Shown: positions 55,232-64,000 of the stretch, in pieces
Position numbering within the stretch: the stretch's first letter is position 1
How the letters are laid out: each line of letters begins with the position of its first letter
Source of the DNA: Sphingobium scionense
GTDB taxonomy: Bacteria; Pseudomonadota; Alphaproteobacteria; Sphingomonadales; Sphingomonadaceae
NCBI RefSeq assembly: GCF_014197035.1
Contig: NZ_JACIEU010000009.1
Location: 173,877 to 237,876 of the forward strand
Reading direction: 5' to 3'
DNA length: 64,000 nt
The notes under the pieces: model-generated
Seen by the model: the letters and a program-made list of their open reading frames with translations, nothing else
Told to the model about the DNA's origin: nothing
Database searches by the model: none
Position numbers and translations under genes: made by a program

Positions 55232-56827
55232 TCATTCGGACATCATGCCGGGGTCGCGTTCCACCGCCATGGGCAGGCGGACGATGAAACGCGCGCCGCT
55301 CTGCATATCCTCGCGGTCGGCGATGCTGATCTTGCCCTGATGTCCCTCGACGATCGAGCGGGCGATGGCGAGGCCCAGGCCGGAATGCTTGCCGAACGCC
55401 TCGCCCTCCGGGCGGACGCTGTGGAAGCGGCGGAAGACATGTTCGCGCTCGCCCTCGGGCACGCCGGGGCCTTCATCCTCGACGCTGACCAGCACCTCAT
55501 TGTCGGCGACGGTGGCGATGATCTGGACCAGCCCGTCGTCGGGCGAGAAGGAGATGGCATTGTCGATCAGATTGTCGAGCACGCGCACGATCCGCTGTTC
55601 CTCGCCCAGAACGACGGCGACCTCCTTGCGCGGGCGGGCGAAGGCGAGGCGGATGCCGCGCGGTACGCCGCGCGCCTCGCGGGCGAGCACCATGCGCTCG
55701 ATCAGCAGGCCAAGGTCTATCGGCTCGAAGCGGGTGCGCGACAATTGGGCGTCGATGCGCGACGCTTCGGCAATGTCGGTGACGAGCCGGTCGAGCCGGC
55801 GGACATCATCCTGCGCGATCGCCATCAACTGGTCGCGCAGATCCGGCCGGTCCACCCGTTCGAGCGAATCGAGCGCGGAGCGGAGCGAGGCGATCGGGTT
55901 CTTGAGTTCGTGGCTGACGTCGGCGGCGAAGGCGTCGGTCGCGTCGATCCGCTGGCGCAGCGCATGGCTCATGTCCGACAGGGCGCGGGCCAGCATGCCG
56001 ATCTCGTCGCGCCGCTCGGGCAGGCGGGGCACGGTGACCTCGCGGGCGCGGCCGAGGCGAACGCGCACGGCGGCACGGGCCAGGCGCTGGAGCGGCTGGA
56101 CGATGGTGCGGGCCAGGAACAGCGACAGTAGTACCGAGGCGAGGACGGCGGCGGCCAGCACGATGCCCAGGCGCAGCCGTTCGGCGCGGACGATGCGGGT
56201 GATGTCGCGCGCATTTTCCGTCGCGAGCAGGCCGGTGCCGTCGCGCCCCGCTACCGCGGCCGAGATCATGAAGGTGCGGTCGGGCGCATAGCGGTTCATC
56301 GCCTGGGGCTGGCGCGTCTTGGCGGCCAGCACCAGTTCGGGCCAGGCGCTGGCGCGATCGACAGCCGGCTCCTCGAAATTGGGCGGGCGATCGGCGGATA
56401 CGATGCGGTCGACCGCCTTGTCGAGGAAGCGGGCGACATGGCGCTGCCATTCCTCTTCCGAGGGCAGGCGCAGCCGGTAGCGCGGCGCATCCATCGCGAA
56501 ACTGTCGGCCACCAGATTGCCGGCCGCGTCATAGCGGCGCACCCGGTCACCGGTCTGGCGCGCATAGGCGGCGATCAGCGCATTCTGCCGGTCGGGTGGC
56601 GCATTGTCGAGACCGATGGCCAGCAGCTTCAGCTCGCGCGCCGACTGTTCCAGCCGATCGTCGACGATCCGCGTGCGATAACTGTCCAGATAGAAGAAGC
56701 CACCCGCCAGCAGGGCGAGGGCGAAGACGTTGACCGCCAGGATGCGCGGCGTGAGGCTCAATCGCCCCGACCAGCGCACCGCGAGCGGCGCGTCCTCATT
56801 CTTCGGAGAAGCGATATCCGGCGCCAT
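55232..56827 (-). CDS. chvG: Sensor histidine kinase ChvG
   Basis: Inner-membrane kinase of 531 residues that senses acid or envelope stress in related bacteria (ChvG/ExoS). Two transmembrane helices (about 29-47 and 220-240) bracket a periplasmic domain. Then come HAMP, the H-box [21 protein letters not shown] (His306), the N-box [14 protein letters not shown] and the G-boxes DEGPGVPEG and GLGLAI. It overlaps chvI by 32 bases. Confidence 0.95.
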   Translation of the reverse strand: MAPDIASPKNEDAPLAVRWSGRLSLTPRILAVNVFALALLAGGFFYLDSYRTRIVDDRLEQSARELKLLAIGLDNAPPDRQNALIAAYARQTGDRVRRYDAAGNLVADSFAMDAPRYRLRLPSEEEWQRHVARFLDKAVDRIVSADRPPNFEEPAVDRASAWPELVLAAKTRQPQAMNRYAPDRTFMISAAVAGRDGTGLLATENARDITRIVRAERLRLGIVLAAAVLASVLLSLFLARTIVQPLQRLARAAVRVRLGRAREVTVPRLPERRDEIGMLARALSDMSHALRQRIDATDAFAADVSHELKNPIASLRSALDSLERVDRPDLRDQLMAIAQDDVRRLDRLVTDIAEASRIDAQLSRTRFEPIDLGLLIERMVLAREARGVPRGIRLAFARPRKEVAVVLGEEQRIVRVLDNLIDNAISFSPDDGLVQIIATVADNEVLVSVEDEGPGVPEGEREHVFRRFHSVRPEGEAFGKHSGLGLAIARSIVEGHQGKISIADREDMQSGARFIVRLPMAVERDPGMMSE

Positions 56828-57500
56828 AGAGCGTGTCGATTGCGTTGAAGTCAGGGTCTACCTCACGAAATTTACGGCGCAGCCGCTTGATGTGGCTGTC
56901 GATGGTGCGGTCGTCGACATAGACGTCGTCCTGATAGGCGGCGTCCATCAACTGGTTGCGGTTCTTGACCACGCCGGGGCGCGCGGCAAGGGTTTCCAGG
57001 ATCAGGAATTCGGTGACGGTCAGCGTCACATCCTTGCCGTCCCATTTCACCCGATGGCGGGGCGGGTCCATTTCCAGCCGGCCGCGCACGATCGGATCGG
57101 ACGGTGGCTCGTCGGCGGCTTCGGGCGTGCGGCTGATCTCCGCACGACGCAGGATGGCGCGGATGCGCGCGATCAGCAGCCGCTGCGAGAAGGGTTTGGA
57201 GATATAATCGTCCGCGCCCATGGCCAGGCCCAGCGCCTCGTCCAGCTCATCCGCCTTGGAGGTGAGGAAGATGACCGGCATCTGGCTCTTTTCGCGCAGG
57301 CGGCGCAGCAGTTCCAGCCCGTCCATCTGCGGCATCTTGATATCGAACACGCCAAGGTCCGCCGCGTTGTCGGTCAGAGCCTTCAGCGCGGTTTCCGGGT
57401 CGGTATAGATGCGCGTGACGAACCCTTCGGTCTGCAGCGCGATCGACACCGACGTCAGGATATTCTTGTCATCATCCACCAGCGCGATGGTTGCGGTCAT
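56796..57500 (-). CDS. chvI: Response regulator ChvI
   Basis: A 234-residue OmpR-family regulator. Receiver: DDD pocket (9-11), phospho-Asp53 (VFDIKMPQ), Lys in YISKPFSQ. Winged helix: [35 protein letters not shown]. The start at 57500 gives [13 protein letters not shown]. In Agrobacterium and Sinorhizobium ChvI acts on exopolysaccharide, acid and central-carbon genes; here it sits divergent from pckA. Confidence 0.95.
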   Translation of the reverse strand: MTATIALVDDDKNILTSVSIALQTEGFVTRIYTDPETALKALTDNAADLGVFDIKMPQMDGLELLRRLREKSQMPVIFLTSKADELDEALGLAMGADDYISKPFSQRLLIARIRAILRRAEISRTPEAADEPPSDPIVRGRLEMDPPRHRVKWDGKDVTLTVTEFLILETLAARPGVVKNRNQLMDAAYQDDVYVDDRTIDSHIKRLRRKFREVDPDFNAIDTLYGAGYRFSEE

Positions 57501-57642
57501 GCTGCGTCCCGGAACGTCATGATAAAATGGGTGAAGGCATCCAGCGTTAGACGATGGCCGCCGGGCCTGCAAGGAAGGGGCGGCGTAATTGTCGCTGCGA
57601 CCCGCGCGTCGTTTTTCGGGACGGGCTGTGGTTCGCCCCTAT

Positions 57643-57671
57643 TTGACGACCGTAGCGCAAAGTCCTATGCC
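57643..57671 (+). promoter_or_regulatory. Candidate promoter of pckA
   Basis: TTGACG (57643-57648) and TATGCC (57666-57671) are separated by 17 bases, in the 284-base gap between chvI and pckA, 114 bases before the pckA start. Placed by hexamer likeness only. Confidence 0.35.
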
Positions 57672-57784
57672 GGTATGGCTTGAAGGGGAGGATGTCCGCG
57701 CGACAAGGATCGCGGCGCTCCCCGACGGGCCGGTCGCATAAAAAGACAAGCGACTAAGGGACTTTTTACATCAGGAGCTAAGGC

Positions 57785-59386
57785 GTGCAGGCCAAATCCT
57801 CAATCACCCTGGTCGACCAGGGCATCTCCACCCATGCCACCCAGTTTTGGAACCTCGGCACCGCGCCGCTGGTCGAGGCCGCGCTTGCCAATGGCGAGGG
57901 CATATTGGCCAAGGACGGCCCGCTGGTCGTCAAGACCGGGAAGCATACCGGCCGCAGCGCCAGCGACAAGTTCATCGTCCAGGATGCCGAGACCCAGGAC
58001 ACCGTCTGGTGGGGCAAGACTAATGTGCCGATGACGCCGGCGCATTTCGCCGCACTGAAGGAGGATTTCTTCAAGGCGCTGGGGAGCAAGGACAAGCTCT
58101 ACGTCGCCGACCTCTATGGCGGGTCGCAGCCCGAATATCGCGTCAATGTACGCGTCATCAACGAGTTCGCCTGGCATAATCTGTTCATCCGCACGCTGCT
58201 GGTGCGGCCCGAGGCGCAGGCGCTGGCTGATTTCGCGCCCGAATATACCATCATCGACCTGCCGACCTTCGTCGCCGATCCGGTGCGCCATGGCTGCCGC
58301 AGCGAGACGGTGATCGCGGTCAACTTCACCGAGAAGCTGATCCTGATCGGCGGCACCCGCTATGCCGGCGAAATGAAGAAGTCGGTGTTTGGCATCCTGA
58401 ACTATCTGCTGCCGACCAAGGGCGTGATGCCGATGCACTGTTCGGCCAATATCGGCGCGAACGGCGACACGGCCGTCTTCTTCGGCCTCAGCGGCACCGG
58501 CAAGACGACGCTGTCGGCGGACGCCAGCCGCACCCTGATCGGCGATGACGAGCATGGCTGGTCGGACCAGGCGGTCTTCAATTTCGAGGGCGGCTGCTAT
58601 GCCAAGATGATCAACCTGTCGGCCGAGGCCGAGCCGGAGATCTTCGCCACCACCAAGCGGTTCGGCACGGTGCTGGAAAATGTCGTGATCGACGAGGAAA
58701 GCCGCGAGATCGACCTGGACGACAATAGCCTGGCCGAGAATAGCCGCGGTTCCTACCCGATCGACTTCATCCCCAACACGTCGGAGAAGAATCTGGGGCC
58801 GGTGCCCAAGAACATCATCTTCCTGACGGCCGATGCTTACGGCGTTCTCCCGCCGATCGCGCGGCTGACGCCGGAACAGGCGATGTATCACTTCCTGTCG
58901 GGCTATACCGCGCGCGTCGCGGGCACCGAGATCGGCGTGACCGAGCCGACCGCGACCTTCTCCACCTGCTTCGGCGCGCCCTTCATGCCGCGCCACCCCA
59001 GCGTCTATGGCAATCTGCTGAAAGAGCGGATCAACAAGGGCGGCGTCACCTGCTGGCTGGTCAACACCGGCTGGGCCGGCGGCAAGGCGACGATGCCAGG
59101 GATCAAGCGGATGCCGATCAAGGTGACGCGCGCGCTGCTCAACGCCGCGCTCGACGGCAGCCTGAACAGCGCCGAATTCCGCACTGATCCCAATTTCGGG
59201 TTCGAGGTGCCGGTGGCGGTCAATGGCGTCGACAGCCAGATCCTCGATCCGCGCGCGATGTGGGCCGACAAGGAGGCCTATGACGCGACGGCGGCGACGC
59301 TAGTGAAGGCCTTCGTCGACAATTTCGCCCAGTTCGAGGAACATGTCGACGATGGCGTGCGCAGCGCGGCGCTGACCGCCGCCTGA
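57785..59386 (+). CDS. pckA: Phosphoenolpyruvate carboxykinase (ATP)
   Basis: Converts oxaloacetate to PEP with ATP, first step of gluconeogenesis. The 533-residue protein has [17 protein letters not shown] (47-63), the kinase loop [13 protein letters not shown] (234-246), and the metal site in MHCSANIG. The start is GTG at 57785, with AGGAG eight to twelve bases upstream. Transcribed away from the chvI-chvG-hprK block. Confidence 0.97.
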   Translation: MQAKSSITLVDQGISTHATQFWNLGTAPLVEAALANGEGILAKDGPLVVKTGKHTGRSASDKFIVQDAETQDTVWWGKTNVPMTPAHFAALKEDFFKALGSKDKLYVADLYGGSQPEYRVNVRVINEFAWHNLFIRTLLVRPEAQALADFAPEYTIIDLPTFVADPVRHGCRSETVIAVNFTEKLILIGGTRYAGEMKKSVFGILNYLLPTKGVMPMHCSANIGANGDTAVFFGLSGTGKTTLSADASRTLIGDDEHGWSDQAVFNFEGGCYAKMINLSAEAEPEIFATTKRFGTVLENVVIDEESREIDLDDNSLAENSRGSYPIDFIPNTSEKNLGPVPKNIIFLTADAYGVLPPIARLTPEQAMYHFLSGYTARVAGTEIGVTEPTATFSTCFGAPFMPRHPSVYGNLLKERINKGGVTCWLVNTGWAGGKATMPGIKRMPIKVTRALLNAALDGSLNSAEFRTDPNFGFEVPVAVNGVDSQILDPRAMWADKEAYDATAATLVKAFVDNFAQFEEHVDDGVRSAALTAA

Positions 59387-59411
59387 CCGGGCGCACCATC
59401 GCAATGAAGGG

Positions 59412-59445
59412 GCCGGGGCGGCAACGCGCCGGCTCTTTTGCTTTT
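59412..59445 (+). terminator. Probable terminator of pckA
   Basis: GCCGGGGCG (59412-59420) pairs with CGCGCCGGC (59425-59433) with one mismatch and loop GCAA, then TCTTTTGCTTTT. Confidence 0.65.
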
Positions 59446-59499
59446 GGCGGGAGCGCGGCGGTGCTATGCTGTCCGCCTATCATGGCAGCGGAGATTAGC

Positions 59500-59817
59500 A
59501 TGGGCATGTTCGACAATCTGATGGGCAATCTGGGCGGGCTGGAAGCGATCGCGCAGAAGGTCGGGCTGGAGCCGGAACAGATGCAGGGCCTGCTGAACGA
59601 GATCGGCGCCAAGATCGGCAGCGGCGAAACCAGCGTGTCGGCGCTGGCCGAGACGGCGGCCGAGCATGGCGTGTCGGCCGATGCGCTGCAGCAGTTGCTG
59701 GGCCAGTTTGGCGGGCCGGAAGCGATATTGGGCCAGTTGGGCGGCTTCCTGGATCGCGACGGCGACGGCAATCCACTCAATGAACTGAGCAGCCTGGCCA
59801 AGGGTCTGTTCGGCTGA
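59500..59817 (+). CDS. Small Leu/Gly-rich protein with an EF-hand-like loop, unknown
   Basis: A 105-residue protein, not recognised. It is made of short Gln/Gly/Leu repeats (LMGNLGGLEAIAQKVG, LLGQFGGPEAILGQLGG) and near the end has FLDRDGDGNPLNEL, which looks like a calcium-loop of the EF-hand/dockerin kind. There is no signal peptide. GGAG stands six bases before ATG 59500; ATG 59482 and 59506 are alternatives. Confidence 0.65.
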   Translation: MGMFDNLMGNLGGLEAIAQKVGLEPEQMQGLLNEIGAKIGSGETSVSALAETAAEHGVSADALQQLLGQFGGPEAILGQLGGFLDRDGDGNPLNELSSLAKGLFG

Positions 59818-60010
59818 ACGGCAGCGAGGGGCGGGCCGGCAATGGCGCACGGGGCGGACCGGCAAAGCCCGCCCTTGGCATCCGACAAGTTTTTTTGGCC
59901 TTGCCTTCGCGATGCGGTGGGGCCATTTGCGGACTACACCATTATTGCGAATGATCCGCAACTGGCGCTGCCCGATCATGGCGGCGCCGACGAAATGCAA
60001 GGATAAGGTC

Positions 60011-60829
60011 TTGACCGACGTGACGATCGAAAAGCCGGTTCTGGAACCCACCGGCGCGCTTTCCGTGGAAACCGTGCTGTCGGTGAAGCACTGGAACGAG
60101 CATCTGTTCAGCTTCCGCATCAGCCGCCCGGCCAGCTTCCGCTTCCGCTCGGGCGAGTTCATCATGATCGGCCTGAAGGGCGACAACGGCAAGCCGCTGC
60201 TGCGCGCCTACTCGATCGCCAGCCCCGCCTGGGACGAGGAAATCGAATTCCTGTCGATCAAGGTTCAGGACGGTCCGCTGACCAGCAAGCTGCAGAAGAT
60301 CGAGCCGGGCGACCAGATCTATCTCGGCCGCAAGCCGACCGGCACGCTGGTGACCGACGCGCTGCTGCCGGGCAAGCGGCTGTTCATGCTGTCGACCGGC
60401 ACCGGCCTGGCGCCGTTCCTGAGCCTGCCGCGCGATCCGGATGTCTATGAGTTCTACGAGCAGGTCGTGGTGGTGCATTCGGTGCGCCGCGTGAGCGACC
60501 TGGCCTTCCGCGATGAGATGGAAGGCAAATGGGGCGACGACCCGCTGGTGTCGGAACAGGCCCCCAACCAGTTCCATTATGTGCCGACCGTGACCCGCGA
60601 GCCGTTCGACGGCCACACCGCACGCATCGACAAGCTGGTCGAGAGCGGCGCGCTGTTCGAGGGGATTCCGGGCGCGGCCAAGTTCGATCCCGACACCGAC
60701 CGGATCATGATGTGCGGCAGCATGGAGATGATCAAGCAGTTCGGCGCCTATTTCGAGGAACAGGGCTTCACCGAAGGTTCCAATGCGGCGCCGGGGCAGT
60801 TCGTGATCGAGCGCGCGTTTGTAGGCTGA
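60011..60829 (+). CDS. fpr: Ferredoxin--NADP reductase
   Basis: FAD enzyme of 272 residues that moves electrons between NADPH and ferredoxin or flavodoxin, including the Bfd route to bacterioferritin. It has the FAD site RAYSIASPAWDEE, the pyrophosphate-binding STGTGLAPFLSLPRDP and the C-terminal GQFVIERAFVG. The start proposed is TTG 60011 after AAGGATAAGG, which gives the expected N-terminus; in-frame ATGs at 59951 and 59978 would add 11-20 atypical residues. Confidence 0.9.
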   Translation: MTDVTIEKPVLEPTGALSVETVLSVKHWNEHLFSFRISRPASFRFRSGEFIMIGLKGDNGKPLLRAYSIASPAWDEEIEFLSIKVQDGPLTSKLQKIEPGDQIYLGRKPTGTLVTDALLPGKRLFMLSTGTGLAPFLSLPRDPDVYEFYEQVVVVHSVRRVSDLAFRDEMEGKWGDDPLVSEQAPNQFHYVPTVTREPFDGHTARIDKLVESGALFEGIPGAAKFDPDTDRIMMCGSMEMIKQFGAYFEEQGFTEGSNAAPGQFVIERAFVG

Positions 60830-60856
60830 AGGCTGGACGCAAAGAGATAGGAAAGG

Positions 60857-60885
60857 GCCGGGGGAGCGATCCTCCGGCTTTTTTT
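60857..60885 (+). terminator. Terminator of fpr
   Basis: GCCGGGGGA (60857-60865) pairs with TCCTCCGGC (60870-60878, one G-T pair), loop GCGA, then seven T. Confidence 0.85.
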
Positions 60886-60897
60886 GTTGCGTCAGGT

Positions 60898-60992
60898 CCG
60901 TTCGTCCTGAGCGAAGTCGAAGGACGTGCCGAGCGGAGCGAGGTGCCTCACTGCGTTCGGCAGAAGGCTTCGACTTCGCTCAGCCCGAACGG
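60898..60992. repeat. Inverted pair of REP-like elements, second type
   Basis: A unit reading rightwards, ccgttcgtcctgagcgaagt (from 60898), is matched in reverse by acttcgctcagcccgaacgg (ending at 60992). Both contain the TTCGACTTCGCTCAG-like core on opposite strands, and the unit differs from the REP pairs at 904-981 and 50943-51024. It lies between two converging genes. Confidence 0.75.
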
Positions 60993-60997
60993 TTGTT

Positions 60998-62833
60998 TTA
61001 CGCGCCCTTTCGCCCCGCGACATAGGCGTCGACAGTCTTCGCCAGCACGGTCATCGGCACGCCGCCACCCTTGACCACGGCGTCGTTGAACAGGCGGAAG
61101 TCGAACTTGTCGCCCAGCGCCTGTTGCGCCTGTGCCCGCAGGCGGACGATTTCGCCATGGCCGACCTTGTAGCCGCAGGCCTGGCCCGGCCAGGCGCAAT
61201 AACGGTCGACCTCGCCCTGGACATCCTCGACCGTGGAACCGTTGGTGGTGGCGAACCAGTGGATCGCCTGTTCGCGGGTCCAGCGCTTGGCATGAAGGCC
61301 GGTGTCGACCACCAGGCGGCAGCAGCGATAGGCGATCGACTGGAGATAGCCCAGCCGCCCGGCGACATCGCCGTCATAGGCGCCCAGTTCGTCGCCCAGC
61401 TGCTCGGCATAGAGCGCCCAGCCCTCCGAATAGGCGTTGAAGGCGAGCATGGAACGGATCAGCGGCAGCTTGTAGGTATATTCGCCCTGCCAGATATGGC
61501 CCGGAATCCCCTCATGATAGCAAAGGGTCGGCAGCGCATAGCGCGGCCAGATGCTGGTATCGCGCAGGTTGATATAATAATTGCCCGGCACGCTGCCGTC
61601 GATCGTACCCGCGCCGGCATAGGCGCCCGGCGCCCCCGCCTCGATCTCCACCGGCACCCGCTTCACCACCAGCCTGGCCGGCACCAAAGTCGCGAAGGCA
61701 CGGGGCAGGCGGGTGCGGATATCGGCGAGGCGCCCGTCGATATAGGAGAGGATCTGCTGGCGACCCTTGTCGTCATTGGGGAAGAGGTAGCGCGGATCCT
61801 TGCCCATCGCCGTCATCCGCTCGCCTACGGTCCCCTTGGTCATGCCGAGGGATTTCAAGAGCCGGTCCATTTCCGACTGGAGGGCCTTGAGCTGTTCCTG
61901 GCCCAGCGCGTGGACTTCGTCGGGCGACATGGTGGTGGTGGTGCCGGCCTGGAGCGCCCAGGCATAATAGGCATCGCCCTGCGGCAGTTTCCACACGCCC
62001 GCATCCATGGTGGCGCCAGCGCGCTGGCGGGAGAGTTCGGCGGCCTGGCGGGCGAGGGCGGGGGCGATGGCGGTGCGGGTGATCTGCTGCGCCTTGGCGG
62101 CATAATCGCCCTGCATGTCTTTGGTGCGGCGCGCGATCGAGGCGACCGGCACCCACTGGTCGATCGGCTGGCCCTGCACCGCCTTCATCTGGCCCAGCGT
62201 CTTGTCGAGCAGGAAGGCGGGGGCGACGACGCCGATGCCGGCGTCATGCTTCAGACGCTCGGTCTCGCCGTCGAGATTGGCGGCATATTGGGTCAGGCGG
62301 GCGAGATAGGCGTCGGCGTCGGCCGGGGTGGCGATGGCGTGATTGGCGTCGAGGAAATCGGGCGTTTCGATGAAGGCGCCGGTATTCTGGGCAACGGCAT
62401 AGGGCGCGTTGCGATAGGACCAGTTGCTGTTCATCATCGCCATGTCGCCAAAGGGGAAGGCGAAGCCGGCATCGGCCAGTTCATGGGCGGCGCGCACCAC
62501 CTCCACATCGGTGCGGGTGGCGGGCGACAGGGCGTCGAGATCGACGGCGCGCAGCTGGGTCAGGCGATCCTTCACATGGGCGGCGATCCGGGACTGGCCG
62601 GCCGGGCTCTTGTCGCCCAGGCGCGCTTTGAGCGGGGCGCGGGCGCCGGTGTCGAGGCCAAGGCCGCTCGCCGTTTCGGGCGCATCGGCCAGCATCGCCT
62701 CGGCCATGCCGGCGAGCAGGGCTTCGGCGCGGGCGTCGGCTGTCGTTGCCTGCGCCAGGGTGCGGGCGGGGAGGGCGGAAAGGGCAAGGGCGGAGGAGCC
62801 GGCGACGAGGAAATCGCGGCGGGAGGTCGTCAT
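60998..62833 (-). CDS. Tat-exported DUF885 protein, predicted metallopeptidase
   Basis: A 611-residue DUF885 protein. The twin-arginine signal (TTSRRDFLVAGSSALALSAL, about 2-21) targets it to the periplasm folded. The family's metal motif appears as CYHEGIPGHIWQGEY (HExxPGH pattern). DUF885 proteins are predicted M32-like or gluzincin-like peptidases; activity is not proven. The frame ends 5 bases after the inverted repeat. Confidence 0.85.
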   Translation of the reverse strand: MTTSRRDFLVAGSSALALSALPARTLAQATTADARAEALLAGMAEAMLADAPETASGLGLDTGARAPLKARLGDKSPAGQSRIAAHVKDRLTQLRAVDLDALSPATRTDVEVVRAAHELADAGFAFPFGDMAMMNSNWSYRNAPYAVAQNTGAFIETPDFLDANHAIATPADADAYLARLTQYAANLDGETERLKHDAGIGVVAPAFLLDKTLGQMKAVQGQPIDQWVPVASIARRTKDMQGDYAAKAQQITRTAIAPALARQAAELSRQRAGATMDAGVWKLPQGDAYYAWALQAGTTTTMSPDEVHALGQEQLKALQSEMDRLLKSLGMTKGTVGERMTAMGKDPRYLFPNDDKGRQQILSYIDGRLADIRTRLPRAFATLVPARLVVKRVPVEIEAGAPGAYAGAGTIDGSVPGNYYINLRDTSIWPRYALPTLCYHEGIPGHIWQGEYTYKLPLIRSMLAFNAYSEGWALYAEQLGDELGAYDGDVAGRLGYLQSIAYRCCRLVVDTGLHAKRWTREQAIHWFATTNGSTVEDVQGEVDRYCAWPGQACGYKVGHGEIVRLRAQAQQALGDKFDFRLFNDAVVKGGGVPMTVLAKTVDAYVAGRKGA

Positions 62834-63225
62834 GGGGAAATCGTCTCCATCAGGCAGTCTTGCCCTTCATGTCGCATATTATCGGCGGATTTCGACAGGG
62901 AATTTGCGGTGGGGATGGATTGAGGTGGGTGTGACGAAGGGCGTGCGGTCCGCGATGCGAAGGCTGCAAAGTACACACCGTTCTGCATGACGCATTTCTG
63001 CGGTTGGCGAATTGCAACGACGACTTCGCAATAGGAGAATTTTTGCGAAGTGGGGGCGCCGCCACGGTCCTGCGCGCGAGCAGGAAGGGGCGCTGCACGG
63101 CCGACGACCAGCCCGACGCGCGCCGGCGCAGCATCGGGACGGAGGTGAAGTGGAGAAAGGGCATGTCGGTCGTGCCGGCGAGGCTATCATGCGGGTGGAG
63201 GAGTAGGACAGGGGCGGGGCCAAGA
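62834..63225. other. Gene-free stretch with one inverted repeat
   Basis: No convincing gene in 392 bases. It holds the DUF885 promoter region and an 8-bp perfect inverted repeat CTTCGCAA (63024-63031) / TTGCGAAG (63043-63050), about 190 bases before the DUF885 start, which could be an operator or a hairpin. Confidence 0.5.
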
Positions 63226-63666
63226 TTATACGCAGATGGCGTGAATGGCGTGTCCAATTTTCTCGATATCGTTGACCATGTTTTCGACCATTAGAGGTTC
63301 AATCGGCCACCTTTGATTAGGAAAGGATGGGTCTACATCCGATTCGTGCGCAATTTTATTCCTACGATCGATGATGATTCCGAGCGTAGCTTTTAAAGTT
63401 TTTGGGGCAGAGCCTATGTGTGCGGCGACTTCATCCCATAAGCTCGAAGAAGAAAAGAGGCGAATAGCGTCTGCGATCTTCTCTGGCTGCTGGAAGGAGA
63501 GGTGATTGTGTTTCGTTCGTATCGCGTTGTCCAGTGCAGCCATTGAGGTGGCTGGGCTGGTAAGTAATGCGGTTGTGGCAAGAGGAAGTGGGAATCGATT
63601 GAAAGCTTCAGTCTTAGCACGTGTTCCTGCCCAGCATTCAAGCATGCCGAGGCGCGTGAGTTCGGG
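63226..63666 (-). pseudogene. HEPN-domain protein (RiboL-PSP-HEPN type), 5' truncated
   Basis: The remaining 3' part encodes about 146 residues beginning at ELTRLGML and including IRTKHNHLSFQQPEKIADAI, LWDEVA, and the HEPN signature DRRNKIAHESD (R-N-x3-H-type) before PNQRWPIE. In this family ELTRLGML-like text is internal, after an N-terminal helical segment with AVSALDHF-like residues; that part is missing. The base composition is A/T-richer than the neighbours, a sign of foreign origin. HEPN proteins are often RNases in toxin or defence systems. An open frame from TTG 63699 runs into it out of the flanking element, so a chimeric protein is possible. Confidence 0.65.
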
Positions 63667-64000
63667 TCGTGTCCCAGGAGGTGGTGTAGGAACCGTCAAT
63701 CCACGGCAGGATCGGGATCGGGTTCGGGTCAGGCAGCCAGAGCTGGCAGGCTGACAATGGGGTTATGGCTCACCGCGCCGATTGTTTCCAGCGTCATGTA
63801 GCGGCGTGACACCGCCCATTCATCATTCTGCTCCAGCATCAGCGCGCCGACGAGGCGTATGACCGAGGCATCATTGGGAAAGATGCCGATGACATCGGCC
63901 CTTCGCGGGACTGTCAGGAATTTCGTGTGCGGCGAGGCATAATGGGCAACAAGGAGACCCAGTATGTCACGACGGAAAGAACCCTCGATACCGAACGACA
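63667..64000 (-). mobile_element. IS256-family element, end portion, runs off the window
   Basis: The right end contains the C-terminus of a transposase and, beyond its stop, about 60 bases with a likely terminal repeat (gtcgtgtcccaggaggtggt, from 63666). The boundary next to the HEPN gene is inferred from where HEPN coding likeness starts (about 63666). The left end is outside the window. Confidence 0.55.
63729..63998 (-). CDS. Transposase C-terminus, IS256/Mutator family (partial)
   Basis: An open frame without a start in the window. The last 55 residues match IS256-type transposases: [38 protein letters not shown], and a final VSLPALAA. The part before RRADVIG (residues 1-32 of the visible frame) does not show the ERLNxEIKRR segment expected at that point, so the copy may be internally rearranged or a diverged subtype. 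No stop interrupts the visible frame. Confidence 0.7.
   Translation of the reverse strand, partial: SFGIEGSFRRDILGLLVAHYASPHTKFLTVPRRADVIGIFPNDASVIRLVGALMLEQNDEWAVSRRYMTLETIGAVSHNPIVSLPALAA

Noticed and set aside
60926..62923. 665-codon plus-strand frame opposite the DUF885 gene
   Set aside because: Antisense shadow; the minus-strand product has a Tat signal and a family motif.
63004..63294. Short plus-strand frame in the gap before the HEPN remnant
   Set aside because: No Shine-Dalgarno, no family likeness, Arg/Gly-rich shadow-like composition and overlap with the HEPN frame.

Overview
The window is a high-GC chromosomal segment with the gene order and gene style of an alphaproteobacterium of the Sphingomonadaceae, most likely a Sphingobium- or Sphingomonas-type organism. 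Signs of this are the two large TonB-dependent receptors of the kind these bacteria carry in numbers, the chvI-chvG-hprK-rapZ-IIA-HPr block next to pckA, short Flp pilins, and REP-like hairpin repeats. The genus is an inference; no rRNA or tRNA gene is present. Most of the window is ordinary core chromosome, densely packed on both strands.

Layout. 1-8.3 kb: end of fabZ, rpmE, aroK-aroB (minus), an uncharacterised small membrane protein plus a 609-residue exported protein, xerD, accA and an M48 metallopeptidase. 8.3-14.7 kb: two Flp pilins, mutT, bacterioferritin with its ferredoxin, a DUF418 membrane protein, a bioC-like methyltransferase, an exported GH43 glycosidase with a perfect LacI-type operator, and a small membrane protein with its own palindrome. 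14.7-21.6 kb: purL, a glycine-zipper protein, an MliC-like lipoprotein, xseB, ispA, coaD, an exported cyclophilin, queA. 21.6-27.2 kb: a minus-strand set of a TonB receptor, two Tat-exported PLP enzymes and an exported RidA protein. 27.4-33 kb: a TlpA-like lipoprotein, argH, an LptM-like lipoprotein, lysA, a truncated CysG-like protein, a receiver-only regulator. 32.4-39.7 kb: TetR regulator with operator, a three-gene tripartite efflux operon, an amino-acid permease, a membrane protein.

39.9-46.1 kb: ffh, then the conserved rpsP-rimM-trmD-rplS ribosomal/tRNA-modification operon, split between rimM and trmD by a vapBC toxin-antitoxin module that is translationally coupled to a class-C beta-lactamase-like serine hydrolase. 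46.3-53 kb: second TonB receptor, GNAT acetyltransferase, MHS-type MFS transporter, SpoU methyltransferase, GAF-GGDEF cyclase. 53-59.4 kb: HPr, EIIA(Man), RapZ, HprK, ChvG and ChvI on the minus strand, then pckA divergently: a regulatory block that lets a transporter-less phosphotransfer chain and an acid/envelope two-component system talk to central carbon metabolism. 59.5-64 kb: a small unknown protein, ferredoxin-NADP reductase, an exported DUF885 protein, and at the right edge a HEPN-family gene that looks beheaded by an IS256-type element running off the window.

The most unusual items are the periplasmic PLP/RidA cluster, the toxin-antitoxin-hydrolase insert inside the ribosomal operon, the CysG-like protein with a decayed methyltransferase stub, and the interrupted HEPN gene. 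Several perfect palindromes next to start codons look like undescribed operators. No CRISPR array, rRNA, tRNA or prophage was seen.
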